From Lachnospiraceae bacterium (GTDB lineage: Bacteria; Bacillota; Clostridia; Lachnospirales; Bianqueaceae), in the NCBI GenBank assembly GCA_022794035.1, contig JAAWDX010000010.1:1-64000 (forward strand): a DNA stretch of 64,000 nt, read 5' to 3'. Positions 25,935-35,081 of the stretch are shown one piece after another. The first letter of the stretch is position 1. Every line of letters begins with the position of its first letter. Both the position numbers and the translations under genes were made by a program. The notes below the pieces were generated by a model, which was not told where the DNA came from, searched no databases, and worked only from the letters and a program-made list of their open reading frames with translations.

Positions 25935-25947
25935 ATATACATCCTCC

Positions 25948-25994
25948 TGAACAATGTTCAAATCCATTATATTGAACAATGTTCAAAGAGTCAA
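25948..25994 (-). promoter_or_regulatory. TetR-regulated promoter with two operators
   Basis: On the minus strand TTGACT (25989-25994), 17 bases, TATAAT (25966-25971). A perfect palindrome TTGAACA-A/T-TGTTCAA fills the spacer (25972-25986) and a second copy lies just after the -10 box (25948-25961), before the tetR start. Binding to either site would block RNA polymerase. Confidence 0.85.
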
Positions 25995-26006
25995 GGAAGT
26001 AGTGAA

Positions 26007-27098
26007 TCATTCTTGGGGATTTAATCGATATAGGTTTGCTTTTCTCTGCATTTCCTTTGAACTTTCCAGTCCATTGATTTGTGTGGTACCAATATCTGTA
26101 AGAAAAGTTTGAAGAGAGAATGTTTCTTTTACTTCTCCTTGATGATTATACTCTGTAACATTAAGGGTGCAGGCATATAGTAGATCATCCTGAATCGTAA
26201 AATTGATATCAAGACCATAAGTTCCATAACAAAATTCTTCATAAAAATCTTCGAGTTCATCTGAACTTAGTATAGGTGATATACAGGTAATAAATTGAGG
26301 CCAGAAGTCACTATATCGGTCAATGCTAAACAAAACCTGTTCTATGTTTTCTTTTTCCACGATGCGGGATTTGCAGGCGTTTTCTATAAATTCCTTGTTT
26401 TGAAACAGTTCTTGAAGATGTTCTATTACTTCTGCAATATCTGTATTAGAATGGCTGAACTTTTTCTCTTCTGTAATGATAGTCTCTATATCATCTAAAT
26501 AAGATCGATCATCTAAAATAAATTTTCCAATAGCATTGATTAAGTAATACTCTCTGAAATAATGATACCACATCCATTCTTGATCGTTTTCCCATTGGTT
26601 GTCATAGTAATCCTCCCCAAATAATGCTTCAGAATGCTTGGGATTTGAGGAGCTTAGGAAGAAACTATACTCATTTGTATAGTCTAAATAGACGAGGTAT
26701 GTATCATAGTCGAACGCAAAATGATCGTCAGGAGTATAGTCTACGGAAAACTTCTTTGAATTGATATTATAACCATCTGCAATATCCATAAAAACGGTGA
26801 AGTCATTTTCTTCTAATGTGTTTTGTATTGCAGATATAACACGGTTAAGGGGAGTATTTCTTTCAATTGCGTTTATAATGCAAAAACTGGTGGCTACAAT
26901 TACTACAGGTAGAATAAGGGTTAATAATAAAGGAATGATTTTTCGGTGTTTTTTGCCGGCAGGCGCAGCTGTAGCAATGGATGAAGCAGACCGAGTTTTT
27001 TCAGGAATTGGTGAAGCAGTCGATAAAACTGCCTGTCCACATACGTTGCAGAATTTCGCATTATCCAGCAGCTGAGTGCCGCAATGTTGGCAAAACAT
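26007..27098 (-). CDS. Zinc-ribbon membrane protein
   Basis: A 363-residue protein with an N-terminal zinc ribbon (CQHCG and CNVCG, about residues 3-22), a Ser/Ala-rich linker, one membrane helix at about 54-77 and a large acidic extracellular domain of unknown fold. No enzyme motif is recognised. ATG at 27098 is preceded by AGGAGG; the frame could begin 21 bases earlier without a better site. The gene is AT-rich compared with the ABC genes next to it. It lies between tetR and a terminator. Confidence 0.75.
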   Translation of the reverse strand: MFCQHCGTQLLDNAKFCNVCGQAVLSTASPIPEKTRSASSIATAAPAGKKHRKIIPLLLTLILPVVIVATSFCIINAIERNTPLNRVISAIQNTLEENDFTVFMDIADGYNINSKKFSVDYTPDDHFAFDYDTYLVYLDYTNEYSFFLSSSNPKHSEALFGEDYYDNQWENDQEWMWYHYFREYYLINAIGKFILDDRSYLDDIETIITEEKKFSHSNTDIAEVIEHLQELFQNKEFIENACKSRIVEKENIEQVLFSIDRYSDFWPQFITCISPILSSDELEDFYEEFCYGTYGLDINFTIQDDLLYACTLNVTEYNHQGEVKETFSLQTFLTDIGTTQINGLESSKEMQRKANLYRLNPQE

Positions 27099-27219
27099 AG
27101 GTTTGTTCCTCCTATTCAAATACTAATTATATATAATTCAGTATATATAATCCAGTTTCTACAGCAAGAGAAAAGTTCCTTAAAGATAGAGTTAGTATAA
27201 AAGAGAGCCATATAAAATA

Positions 27220-27275
27220 AATCCCCCGCCTCACTGATCAGCATACCACCGTAGCTGTCAGTGAGGCGGGGGATT
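27220..27275. terminator. Strong terminator hairpin with conserved loop, copy 2
   Basis: An 18-base stem (27220-27237 with 27258-27275) around a 20-base loop. On the minus strand the loop reads CTACGGTGGTATG (27242-27254), as in the terminator at 23990. The inner closing pairs are AGC/GCT here rather than GAC/GTC. It ends the ABC operon on the minus strand. Confidence 0.8.
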
Positions 27276-27295
27276 ATCTCAGTGGGGCGTATTAT

Positions 27296-29113
27296 TTAAA
27301 AACTATTTAAGCTCTCTTCCTGGAACTGCCGCGTGTACAGGTTATAATAGTATCCATGCGCGCGGAGCAGGTCTTCATGCTTACCGGATTCAATGATTTT
27401 ACCATCTTTTACAACAAGGATTACATCGGCCTGGCGGATCGTAGAAAGGCGGTGGGCAATCACAAAGGAAGTGCGCCCCTTCATCAGGTGCTCGATGGCA
27501 TCCTGAATCAGCTTTTCCGTCACCGTGTCGATGGACGAGGTGGCCTCATCGAGTACGAAAATCCGTGGATCAGCCAAAATAGCCCGGGCGAACGACAGCA
27601 GCTGTTTTTCTCCTGTGGAGAGAAGATCACCGCCTTCGCCCACATTGCTGTCGTAGCCGTTTTCCATACGGGCGATCACGCCGTCCGCCGATACGCTCTT
27701 GACAGCGGCCTCGATCTCCTCCATGGTCGCATCGGGGCGGCCGTAAAGCAGGTTTTCCTTCACCGTGCCGGAGAACAGATGGGGCGACTGCAGCACATAT
27801 CCGATGTTGCTGTGCAGCCACAGCTGTGAACGCTCGCGGGCGTCGCGGCCGTCGATCAGGATCTGGCCGGAGGTGGGCTCGAAGAAGCGGCACACCAGAT
27901 TGACCAAAGTGGACTTGCCCGCGCCGGTCTCGCCGACGATGGCCACATTGGTGCCCTGCGGAACCTTCAGATTGAAGTGCTCCAGCACATATTCGTCGCC
28001 GTCCGGATATTTAAACGAAACATCCTTAAATTCAATATCGCCGTGCAGCGGCTCCCAGTTTTCGCGCTTCGGCTCAAAGCTGTCGCCGTATTTTTCCAGC
28101 ACCTCCGGCGTGTCCGCCACATCGGATTCCGTCTCCATCAGGCGGGTAAAGCGCTCTACATTGACCTGCACGGTAATCAGATCAGAGATCGCACGTACGA
28201 TCCACTGAATCGGATCCATCAGATTCAGCGCATAGGACATGAACACCGAGAGCGTACCCAGCTCCATCACGCCCTCCATGGTGATGATACCGCCGCGCCA
28301 CAGCACGAGCGCCAGCGCCAAAAAGGATGAGAAAGAAATCATGGTTACAAACAGCGCGCGGAATCTGGCAGCGCGCACCGAAGTGTGCGTCATCTGGCGG
28401 CTGGTTTCGTTAAAGCCATCTTCCATCTTGCTTTCAACAACCAGCGTTTTGGTAGTTTTAGCACCGGTAATGCCCTCATTGAAGTTACCGGTAATGCGCG
28501 AATTGATCTCGCGGATCTTACGGTTGAGGGCTACTAGCTTTTTCTGGAAAAAGGCCGCCGCCAAGGCGGTAAGAGGGACGATGACCAGCACCATGAGGGC
28601 CAGCTTGACATTGATCGAAAGCATGACCACAATGGCGCCGATAATGTAAGAGAGGTTCCATACGCCGTCCATCAGGCTCCAGGATACCAGACCGCCGATG
28701 CGGGAGGTATCGCTCATCACGCGGGCATGGATATAGCCTACGCTGTTCTGATTAAAATAGGAAAAGGATAGCGTCTGCAGATGATTAAAGCTCTCGCGGC
28801 GCATATCGCGCGAGACATACATCTCGATCTGACCGGCCTGATAGCTGGAGACCGTATTGCCGGCTACCTGCATCAGCAGGATGAAAACATAGGCGATGAT
28901 AAAGCCAGGTAAGCTGTCCAGCGTGCCTAAAGCGATGAAATGATTCAGGGAGTAGCGCTGAAACAATGGAATGACAATATCGATAATGCCAGCCAGCAGG
29001 CAAAGCAGCACCATACTGATGATAATACGGCGGTAGGGCTTTAAGTAGGGAAATAACTTATTAATGCCAAAATAGGGTAAGGAGACATACTCTTGCTTCT
29101 GTGTTTCTTTCAT
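27296..29113 (-). CDS. ABC exporter subunit (heterodimer, catalytic half)
   Basis: A 605-residue half-transporter: six membrane helices (about 25-330) and an ATPase domain (about 350-600). Walker A is GETGAGKST, the signature is LSTGEKQLL (departing from LSGGQ), Walker B is FVLDEATSS with the catalytic Glu, and the switch histidine is in VIAHRLS. It pairs with the gene directly upstream (29117), whose Walker B lacks the Glu: the usual split of a heterodimeric multidrug exporter with one degenerate ATP site. A three-base gap separates them, and MerR at 31163 probably controls both. Confidence 0.92.
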   Translation of the reverse strand: MKETQKQEYVSLPYFGINKLFPYLKPYRRIIISMVLLCLLAGIIDIVIPLFQRYSLNHFIALGTLDSLPGFIIAYVFILLMQVAGNTVSSYQAGQIEMYVSRDMRRESFNHLQTLSFSYFNQNSVGYIHARVMSDTSRIGGLVSWSLMDGVWNLSYIIGAIVVMLSINVKLALMVLVIVPLTALAAAFFQKKLVALNRKIREINSRITGNFNEGITGAKTTKTLVVESKMEDGFNETSRQMTHTSVRAARFRALFVTMISFSSFLALALVLWRGGIITMEGVMELGTLSVFMSYALNLMDPIQWIVRAISDLITVQVNVERFTRLMETESDVADTPEVLEKYGDSFEPKRENWEPLHGDIEFKDVSFKYPDGDEYVLEHFNLKVPQGTNVAIVGETGAGKSTLVNLVCRFFEPTSGQILIDGRDARERSQLWLHSNIGYVLQSPHLFSGTVKENLLYGRPDATMEEIEAAVKSVSADGVIARMENGYDSNVGEGGDLLSTGEKQLLSFARAILADPRIFVLDEATSSIDTVTEKLIQDAIEHLMKGRTSFVIAHRLSTIRQADVILVVKDGKIIESGKHEDLLRAHGYYYNLYTRQFQEESLNSF

Positions 29114-29116
29114 ATA

Positions 29117-30967
29117 TTACACCTCCTTGCGAGAGTCGGTTGAAGAAGCCAAAATGGCCTCGTCAATCTGCATTTGCATATCATAGATGCGGCGGTAGAT
29201 TCCGTTTTTCTCCATGAGCTCCTGATGGGAGCCCATTTCGGCAATGCGGCCCTGATCCATGACCATAATGCATTCCGCCTGCATCAGCGTAGTTACGCGG
29301 TGGGAAATTAAAATGACAGTGGAATCGCCCAGATTGCTCCGCAGCGCCTGACGGATCTTGGCATCTGTTTCAGAATCCACAGCCGATAAAGAATCATCAA
29401 ATACCATGATGGGTGCCTTCTGCGTGAGCATGCGCGCGATCGCGGTACGCTGCTTCTGGCCGCCGGAGAGGGTAACGCCTCGCTCGCCGACAATGGTATC
29501 GTATCCATTGGTAAATTCTTCGATGGCATCATCCACGCAGGCGATCTGTGCGGCGCGGTGAATTTCCTCCATTGACATATCACGATGAGTGATGCCGATA
29601 TTTTCCGCAATCGTGCGTGAAAACAGGAAGGGCTCCTGCAGCACCATACCGATATTTTTACGCAGATGCTTCGCCTGAATATCGGTGATATTGATGCCGT
29701 TAACCGTGATCTTTCCGCCGTTTTCAGGCAGTTCATAAAGACGGTTGAGCAGGTGCATCAGGGTGGATTTACCAGATCCGGTAGAGCCTAAAATACCAAA
29801 GGTTGTGCCCTGCGGGATGGAAAAGCTGACATCGTCGATGATCTTAACATTTGAATCGTAGCCAAAGCTGACATGGTCAAATACGATGTCGCCGTGCATA
29901 TCCGGCGTGCCGGCCGTAGGCTTATCTTCCTCAGCGGGGGAGTTCATAATGTATAGGATACGTTCCACTGAAACGCCTGCTTTACTCATCTCGGAGATCA
30001 CACGCCCTAGCTGGCGCACCGGCCAGATGAGCATGGAATTATACGATAGGAAGGCGATGAACTCGCCTGTGCTGAGCGTGCCCTGCACGCAGAAAACGGA
30101 ACCTAACACCAAAATCAGCATGACCTGCAGGCCGGAGATCAGATCGCCGGCGCCCCAGAAGGCGGACATGAGCTTCATCAGGGAAACCCATAGATTGGTG
30201 TAATAATGGTTCTGCTTTTCAAAGCGGTCCTTTTCAAATTTCTCCCGGCCGAAGGCATGCACGACGCGTACGCCGGTCAGGTTTTCCTGTGCAATGGTGG
30301 ACAGGATGCCTTCGTTTTCGTCGCATTCCAAAAAGTGATTTCCGATTTTAGAATGGAAAAATGCAGAGTAGCTGACGATGATCGGAATGCTGACGACGGC
30401 GATGACAGACAGCCGGACGTCCATGGAGAACATAAAGAACAGGGAAAGCGCCATCAGAATGACGATACGAATAATGGATATGAGCTGCTCAGCGACAAAG
30501 ATTTTGACGCGCTCGACGTCGGAGGTGCAGCGCTGGATGATGTCGCCGGTCTGATTGTTCATATGCCAGGAGAACGGCAGCTTCTGAATGTGTGCAAAGA
30601 GCTGCTCTCTCATGGACTGCATGAGCATTTCAGAGCCCTTGGAGTTCATCAGGTTGTTCGCGTAGCGGCACAGCACAGCCAGCAGCGCGATGCCGACGAT
30701 GACGAGGGCGATGATGCCCAGATGCTCTCTGAAATAGGGGGCGCCGCCCCAATCCTCTAACAGGCGGGTGATGGGCGCCGGAAACGAAAAGGGTTCGCTG
30801 CCGATGACAGAATCCACGGTAGAACGAATGATCTGCGGCAGAATCATTTCCAGAAGCGTTACGCCGAATGCCGCCAGAATACTGAATATGAAAAAGTGCA
30901 GATTGCCGTGCAAAAAGTGGATAATCAAAGAAGATTTGGTGTATCTTTGATCGATAGTTTTTTTCAT
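29117..30967 (-). CDS. ABC exporter subunit (heterodimer, degenerate half)
   Basis: A 616-residue half-transporter with six membrane helices and an ATPase domain. Walker A is GSTGSGKST, the signature LSGGQKQR is canonical, but Walker B reads MVFDDSLSAVD, with Asp in place of the catalytic Glu; the partner encoded at 27296 has the reverse. Together they form an asymmetric exporter. ATG at 30967 follows GAGGAGG. The promoter just upstream has the 19-base spacer of MerR-activated genes, implying that an exported toxic compound also induces it. Confidence 0.92.
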   Translation of the reverse strand: MKKTIDQRYTKSSLIIHFLHGNLHFFIFSILAAFGVTLLEMILPQIIRSTVDSVIGSEPFSFPAPITRLLEDWGGAPYFREHLGIIALVIVGIALLAVLCRYANNLMNSKGSEMLMQSMREQLFAHIQKLPFSWHMNNQTGDIIQRCTSDVERVKIFVAEQLISIIRIVILMALSLFFMFSMDVRLSVIAVVSIPIIVSYSAFFHSKIGNHFLECDENEGILSTIAQENLTGVRVVHAFGREKFEKDRFEKQNHYYTNLWVSLMKLMSAFWGAGDLISGLQVMLILVLGSVFCVQGTLSTGEFIAFLSYNSMLIWPVRQLGRVISEMSKAGVSVERILYIMNSPAEEDKPTAGTPDMHGDIVFDHVSFGYDSNVKIIDDVSFSIPQGTTFGILGSTGSGKSTLMHLLNRLYELPENGGKITVNGINITDIQAKHLRKNIGMVLQEPFLFSRTIAENIGITHRDMSMEEIHRAAQIACVDDAIEEFTNGYDTIVGERGVTLSGGQKQRTAIARMLTQKAPIMVFDDSLSAVDSETDAKIRQALRSNLGDSTVILISHRVTTLMQAECIMVMDQGRIAEMGSHQELMEKNGIYRRIYDMQMQIDEAILASSTDSRKEV

Positions 30968-31054
30968 GTTTTTAAACCTCCTCATTGATTATTTTCATGT
31001 TACAAGCTATAATAAATAGCGGAGTCATAAGCGCAGAAGTCATCCCAAAACGAT

Positions 31055-31085
31055 ATTTTAAACTATTGGGTAACCCCATAGTCAA
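31055..31085 (-). promoter_or_regulatory. MerR-type promoter of the ABC exporter operon
   Basis: On the minus strand TTGACT (31080-31085), a 19-base spacer and TAAAAT (31055-31060). The spacer is filled by a near-perfect dyad CTATTGGG/CCCCATAG (31063-31081). This overlong spacer with a central dyad is characteristic of MerR-family activated promoters, which untwist the DNA on binding inducer. Confidence 0.88.
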
Positions 31086-31162
31086 GCTAGAGCTAAAAAT
31101 GGTTGGGATAATACTGGAAAATCCGAAAGCTTTGAGAAATCGCACAGTCAGCAGGAGGCATA

Positions 31163-31987
31163 ATGGACGAGAAGAAATATTATACCAGCGGAGAATTTGC
31201 CAAGATGTGCCTTACAACGAAGGAGACGCTGCGGCATTATGATGAAATTGGCATTCTGCATCCGGCTTATATTGGCGAGAATGGATACCGGTATTATACG
31301 ACCGGTCAGTTTTTTGATTATGATTTAATTATTACGCTGCAGGAAGCGGGCTGTTCTCTGGCGGAAATCAAGAGCTACATGGAGCATTATGAGGCTCAGG
31401 ATTTTCTGGCGATGATGAAGGAAAAGGCCAAACAGCTGGAAAAAGAAAAGCGTAAAATTGAAAGTATGCAAAAACTTATTCAAAACTCAATCAAATCCAC
31501 GGAATACGCGCTTACTGAGGAGTATTATAAACCGCGGCTTGTGAGTTGTGAAGAGGAATATTTGATTACAATTAAAGTCGAACATGGTGAAACGCTTACG
31601 CTTACCGAAGAGGTGGAGCGGATCCGGGATCATTTCCTGCATCTGGAAAAGCGGGATCTGTGGGAGGAGTATTCGATCGGCTCTATCATTCTGCAGGAGA
31701 CGCTGGAGCAGGGAAAGTGCTATGAGAGCTATTATTATACGAGGATTCACAGCCGGAAGGAGGATGAGCGCCTCTGGATTAAGCCGGCGGGGCAGTATGT
31801 GACGATGCTGCACAAGGGCTCTTATAGCCAGCTGATTGAATCGTATAAAATCATGAAGGAATTTATCAGAGAAAACGGACTGCGCATTTGCGGCAATTCG
31901 TATGAGTATGATATGGTCAGTTATCTGGCGACGCAGAAGATGAAGGATTATGTCATCCAAATCTCAATCGAGGTCTGTCCGCAGTAA
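31163..31987 (+). CDS. MerR family activator with effector-binding domain (BmrR-like)
   Basis: A 274-residue regulator. Residues 6-75 form the MerR winged helix (YTSGEFAKMCLTTKETLRHYDEIGIL), a coiled dimer helix follows to about 115, and the rest resembles the GyrI-like/BmrR effector domain. It is divergent from the ABC exporter genes, and the promoter between them has a MerR dyad, so it probably activates the pump when it binds the drug. AGGAGG precedes the start. No other gene on the plus strand follows in the same operon with certainty. Confidence 0.92.
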   Translation: MDEKKYYTSGEFAKMCLTTKETLRHYDEIGILHPAYIGENGYRYYTTGQFFDYDLIITLQEAGCSLAEIKSYMEHYEAQDFLAMMKEKAKQLEKEKRKIESMQKLIQNSIKSTEYALTEEYYKPRLVSCEEEYLITIKVEHGETLTLTEEVERIRDHFLHLEKRDLWEEYSIGSIILQETLEQGKCYESYYYTRIHSRKEDERLWIKPAGQYVTMLHKGSYSQLIESYKIMKEFIRENGLRICGNSYEYDMVSYLATQKMKDYVIQISIEVCPQ

Positions 31988-32038
31988 GACGGAAATTTTT
32001 TGCCTGCCTGGCAGGCGCGATGTTAAATGGAGGAAGCT

Positions 32039-32908
32039 ATGAAATTAAATCCAAATGATGTGTGCTGGTGCGGAAGCGGCCGCAAGTATAAAAAGTGCCA
32101 TATGGCGATGGATGAGCAGATGGCGATTTATCGGGACCGGGGCTGCCTGGTGCCGGATCGCCGGCTTTTGAAGACGCCGGAGCAGCTGGAGGGGCTGCGC
32201 GCGAGCGCGAAGGTGAACGTGGCGGTGCTGGACGCTGTCGCGGCGGAGATCCATGCGGGCATGAGCACGGAGGAGATCGACCGGCTGGTGTACCGGGTGA
32301 CGACGGAGATGGGCGGCGTGCCGGCGCCGCTGGGATATGAGGGCTTTCCGAAGAGTGTGTGCACCTCGGTGAATGAAGAGGTGTGCCACGGGATTCCGGC
32401 GGAGGACCGGATCCTGCAGGAGGGCGACATTGTGAATGTGGATGTGTCTACGATTCTGGACGGGTACTATTCGGATTCGTCACGGATGTTCTGCATTGGC
32501 GAGGTGGATGAGAAGAAGCGCCGGCTGGTGGATGTGACGAAGGAGTGCGTGGAGCTTGGACTGGCACAGGTAAAGCCTTGGGGATTTCTGGGTGATGTGG
32601 GTGCGGCAGTGCATGCGCATGCGAAGAAAAATGGCTATAGTGTGGTGCGGGAGATTGGCGGTCATGGGATCGGGCTGGAGTTTCATGAGGATCCTTGGGT
32701 GAGCTTTGTGACGAAGGAAAACACGGGGATGCTGCTGGTGCCGGGACTGACCTTTACGATTGAGCCGATGGTGAATATGGGCCGGTCAGCGATCTACTGC
32801 GATGAGGAGAATGGCTGGACGATCTATACGAAGGATCACAAGCCGTCTGCGCAGTGGGAGATCATGGTGACTGTGACGGAGACGGGATACGAAGTGCTGG
32901 CCTGGTAA
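32039..32908 (+). CDS. map: Type I methionine aminopeptidase with SEC-C zinc motif
   Basis: A 289-residue enzyme that removes the N-terminal Met of new proteins. The first 25 residues are a SEC-C motif (CWCGSGRKYKKCH), which binds zinc and probably the ribosome or SecA-like partners, as is common in Clostridia. The peptidase core follows with its metal ligands in VNVDVSTILDGYYSDSS, GHGIGLEFHEDP and FTIEPMVN. ATG at 32039 has GGAGG five bases upstream. The gene is GC-rich relative to the DNA after it, and a terminator follows. Confidence 0.95.
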   Translation: MKLNPNDVCWCGSGRKYKKCHMAMDEQMAIYRDRGCLVPDRRLLKTPEQLEGLRASAKVNVAVLDAVAAEIHAGMSTEEIDRLVYRVTTEMGGVPAPLGYEGFPKSVCTSVNEEVCHGIPAEDRILQEGDIVNVDVSTILDGYYSDSSRMFCIGEVDEKKRRLVDVTKECVELGLAQVKPWGFLGDVGAAVHAHAKKNGYSVVREIGGHGIGLEFHEDPWVSFVTKENTGMLLVPGLTFTIEPMVNMGRSAIYCDEENGWTIYTKDHKPSAQWEIMVTVTETGYEVLAW

Positions 32909-32949
32909 GGCGGGTATGCACTGCCTGCAATATAATGCTAAGAAGAAAA

Positions 32950-33002
32950 GAACCCCCAAAAGTCTGGCGGACGGGAAGGTCCGGGCTTTTGGGGGTTTTG
33001 TG
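32950..33002 (+). terminator. Terminator after map
   Basis: AACCCCCAAAAG pairs with CTTTTGGGGGTT, followed by TT; the loop contains a second small hairpin (CGGAC/GTCCGG). Confidence 0.88.
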
Positions 33003-33013
33003 TATGGGCTTTT

Positions 33014-33333
33014 GCATGTCGGTGGGAGCCCAAGAACTGCCGTCACCAGCATGCACACTAGTGCATTGCATGTCAGTAGGAGCCTAAATATCGCGGCCAT
33101 CAGCATGTAAACTGGCACATTGCATGCCGGTAGGAACCCAAGCATCGCCGTCACCGGCATGTAAACCAGCACATTGCATGCCGATAGGAGCCTAAGTATC
33201 GCCGCCATCAGCATGCAAACTGGCACATTGCATGCCGGTAGGAGGGCAAGCATCGCCGCCATCAGCATGCAAACCAGCACATTGCATGCCGATAGGAGCC
33301 TAAGCATCGCCGTCATCGGCATGCAGACCAGCA
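33014..33333. repeat. 54-base tandem repeat, six copies
   Basis: Copies begin at 33014, 33068, 33122, 33176, 33230 and 33284, each starting GCATG(C/T)C; the last is cut short near 33333. Copies alternate between two kinds (GATAGGAGCCTAA with ACTGG, and GGTAGGAACCCAA with ACCAG), so the real unit may be 108 bases. The period is a multiple of three, so frames stay open on both strands, but there is no ribosome site. It fills the space between two converging genes. Confidence 0.9.
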
Positions 33334-33349
33334 AGTATGAAAATTTGTA

Positions 33350-34093
33350 TCAAATATACGACGAAATATCGGTGACAAAGGCATACGGCTCGCAGCGCAT
33401 TTTATACACGGCCGCGGCAAGGAGCGCCCGCGTATCGATCAGATAGGCGTTAGCCGCCAGCAATTTGCCCTTGCGCAGGTCCGGCTCCTCCAGCAACTCC
33501 TCGATGCGCTGAAATTCAGCGCCCCAGCCAAAATCATGGCCGCCGATGTATTCACGCTTTTCACCGTCCACCATATAGGTAGCAGGGAATTCGGGACGGA
33601 TATAAGGAGGTTTTACTAAATCCTCAATGCCGTGCATGAAGGTGCATTTGTCCAGAATGTCGCCGATGAAAAGCAGCTTTCCTTTATAAAGAGGCAGCAG
33701 CATAAAGGGCGAGCGTGGGCCCACTGCTGTTTGGTCCATGGCGTGCCGCACGGTTAGCGTATGGGCAAGGCGGCCTTTGGCGCATACGGAATGCGTGGGG
33801 TGAAGGCTGCGCTCTGTGCCGGGGCGCTGCATAAACACAGTTGGCAGCAGACCGATGCAGGGCAGCGTTTTAGCACTTTCAAATACCGGATGCTCTGTAT
33901 TTACCGTTTCATAGGTCAGTGCCGGCATCAGCAGGGTACCGTCTTCACCTAAAACCTCTTCTAAGGCATCGATGATGGCATCGGGCGTAGCGTTGGTGCC
34001 AAGCGCTTTCATAGAAGAATGTACCAACAAAGTGTCTCCGGCACATACGCCAAGCTGGCGCAGATCCTTTTTAAATTGTGTGATGTCTGTCAT
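33350..34093 (-). CDS. AAC(3) family N-acetyltransferase
   Basis: A 247-residue enzyme of the aminoglycoside 3-N-acetyltransferase fold (Antibiotic_NAT). Family landmarks are LLVHSSMKALG at the start, GTLLMPALTYE, then the HPTHSVCAKG stretch and the GxxxTFMHGIED segment with the catalytic His. Many chromosomal members in Clostridia do not confer resistance and may act on other amines or peptides, so no antibiotic target is claimed. ATG at 34093 is used; AGGAGG lies 10 bases upstream. It follows a MerR regulator in the same direction and is probably cotranscribed. Confidence 0.85.
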   Translation of the reverse strand: MTDITQFKKDLRQLGVCAGDTLLVHSSMKALGTNATPDAIIDALEEVLGEDGTLLMPALTYETVNTEHPVFESAKTLPCIGLLPTVFMQRPGTERSLHPTHSVCAKGRLAHTLTVRHAMDQTAVGPRSPFMLLPLYKGKLLFIGDILDKCTFMHGIEDLVKPPYIRPEFPATYMVDGEKREYIGGHDFGWGAEFQRIEELLEEPDLRKGKLLAANAYLIDTRALLAAAVYKMRCEPYAFVTDISSYI

Positions 34094-34144
34094 TTCAGTC
34101 AATCCTCCTAAAATTTGAAAACTAGGAAGAAAGGCAGTAAAGGC

Positions 34145-35059
34145 TTATCTTGGCTGAATGGGCAGCAGAAGATCGATTTTTCCATCGATTCCATCGGGGG
34201 GCCATCCCTTATGCGAGGCATATACCCAGTTCAGATGCTCCTCCAGAAACTGACCGACATGGTCGATCTGGTATCTTGGATGACGCTCAGCCCATGCCTT
34301 CAGAAATTCCCATTCATGAAAATCAGGAAAGTCAATGGTATAGGCAGCATACAGGCCGCCGGCAAAATATTTTTTAGAAAAGGACGAAGGCACACATAGA
34401 TTCTCCGGAATACTGACCCAGTTCGCATAGGTATGAAGGTCGTTATGATCGCCGGAAGAAGGCGAAATGCCAAAGAGCCGGGCATCCGGCTTTTTTTCAT
34501 AGAGCCTCTCATGGCAGATAAACTGATCCATCACGTTACCGACGCTTTCCTCCGGACTTTCGCTGGTTTCCTGATAGGAAGCGACCCAAAGAGGGGGCAG
34601 CAGTATCATGCGGATATGCTGTTCTTTTTCAGACAGAATCAAAGGAGAAGCCGCTGCCAGATGATGCTTTTCCAGCGGGAGAGATCCTGCCAGGGCGCTT
34701 ACTGCCTCCGGCAGCCAGTCATCCCCGCTTTCCCTCTGCAGAGCCAGGCTGTGCAGCGCCTTTTCTATCAGCTGCAGGAGCGCAATGTTCTGCCGGACTT
34801 CTAGCAGATGTTCCTGCAAAAGTGCCGTAGCCGCCGCCCGGTCTCCATCTAGTATGCCCTTAATCTTTTTTAATGGAATTCGTAGCTTGCGCAGTAAAAT
34901 AATTTGCCGAATCCGCCGAACCGTATCTTCATCATACACACGATAGGCATAGTTTTCCCGGTGCATACTCTGAATCAATCCCATCTGCTCATAATAGCGG
35001 AGCATGCGCGGTGAGATGTGCTGCTCTTTGGAAACCTCACTGATCGTGCGATAAGCCAT
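34145..35059 (-). CDS. MerR family regulator with effector domain
   Basis: A 304-residue regulator with a MerR winged helix at residues 3-75 (ISEVSKEQHISPRMLRYYEQMGLI), a coiled segment to about 120, and a GyrI/AraC-effector-like domain over the rest. AAGGAGG precedes the start. The promoter directly upstream has the MerR-type 19-base spacer, so the gene likely activates its own transcription together with the acetyltransferase gene downstream. The ABC gene upstream has no terminator in between and could read through. Confidence 0.9.
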   Translation of the reverse strand: MAYRTISEVSKEQHISPRMLRYYEQMGLIQSMHRENYAYRVYDEDTVRRIRQIILLRKLRIPLKKIKGILDGDRAAATALLQEHLLEVRQNIALLQLIEKALHSLALQRESGDDWLPEAVSALAGSLPLEKHHLAAASPLILSEKEQHIRMILLPPLWVASYQETSESPEESVGNVMDQFICHERLYEKKPDARLFGISPSSGDHNDLHTYANWVSIPENLCVPSSFSKKYFAGGLYAAYTIDFPDFHEWEFLKAWAERHPRYQIDHVGQFLEEHLNWVYASHKGWPPDGIDGKIDLLLPIQPR

Positions 35060-35081
35060 TACCTTACCTCCTTGCAGTCAG

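Noticed and set aside
33014-33333. CRISPR array
   Set aside because: The units are contiguous with no unique spacers, are 54 bases long, and no cas gene is in the window.
32786-33334. Minus-strand 182-codon frame with hydrophobic 18-residue repeats
   Set aside because: It arises from the 54-base repeat, extends through the map terminator and into map antisense, and has no ribosome site.
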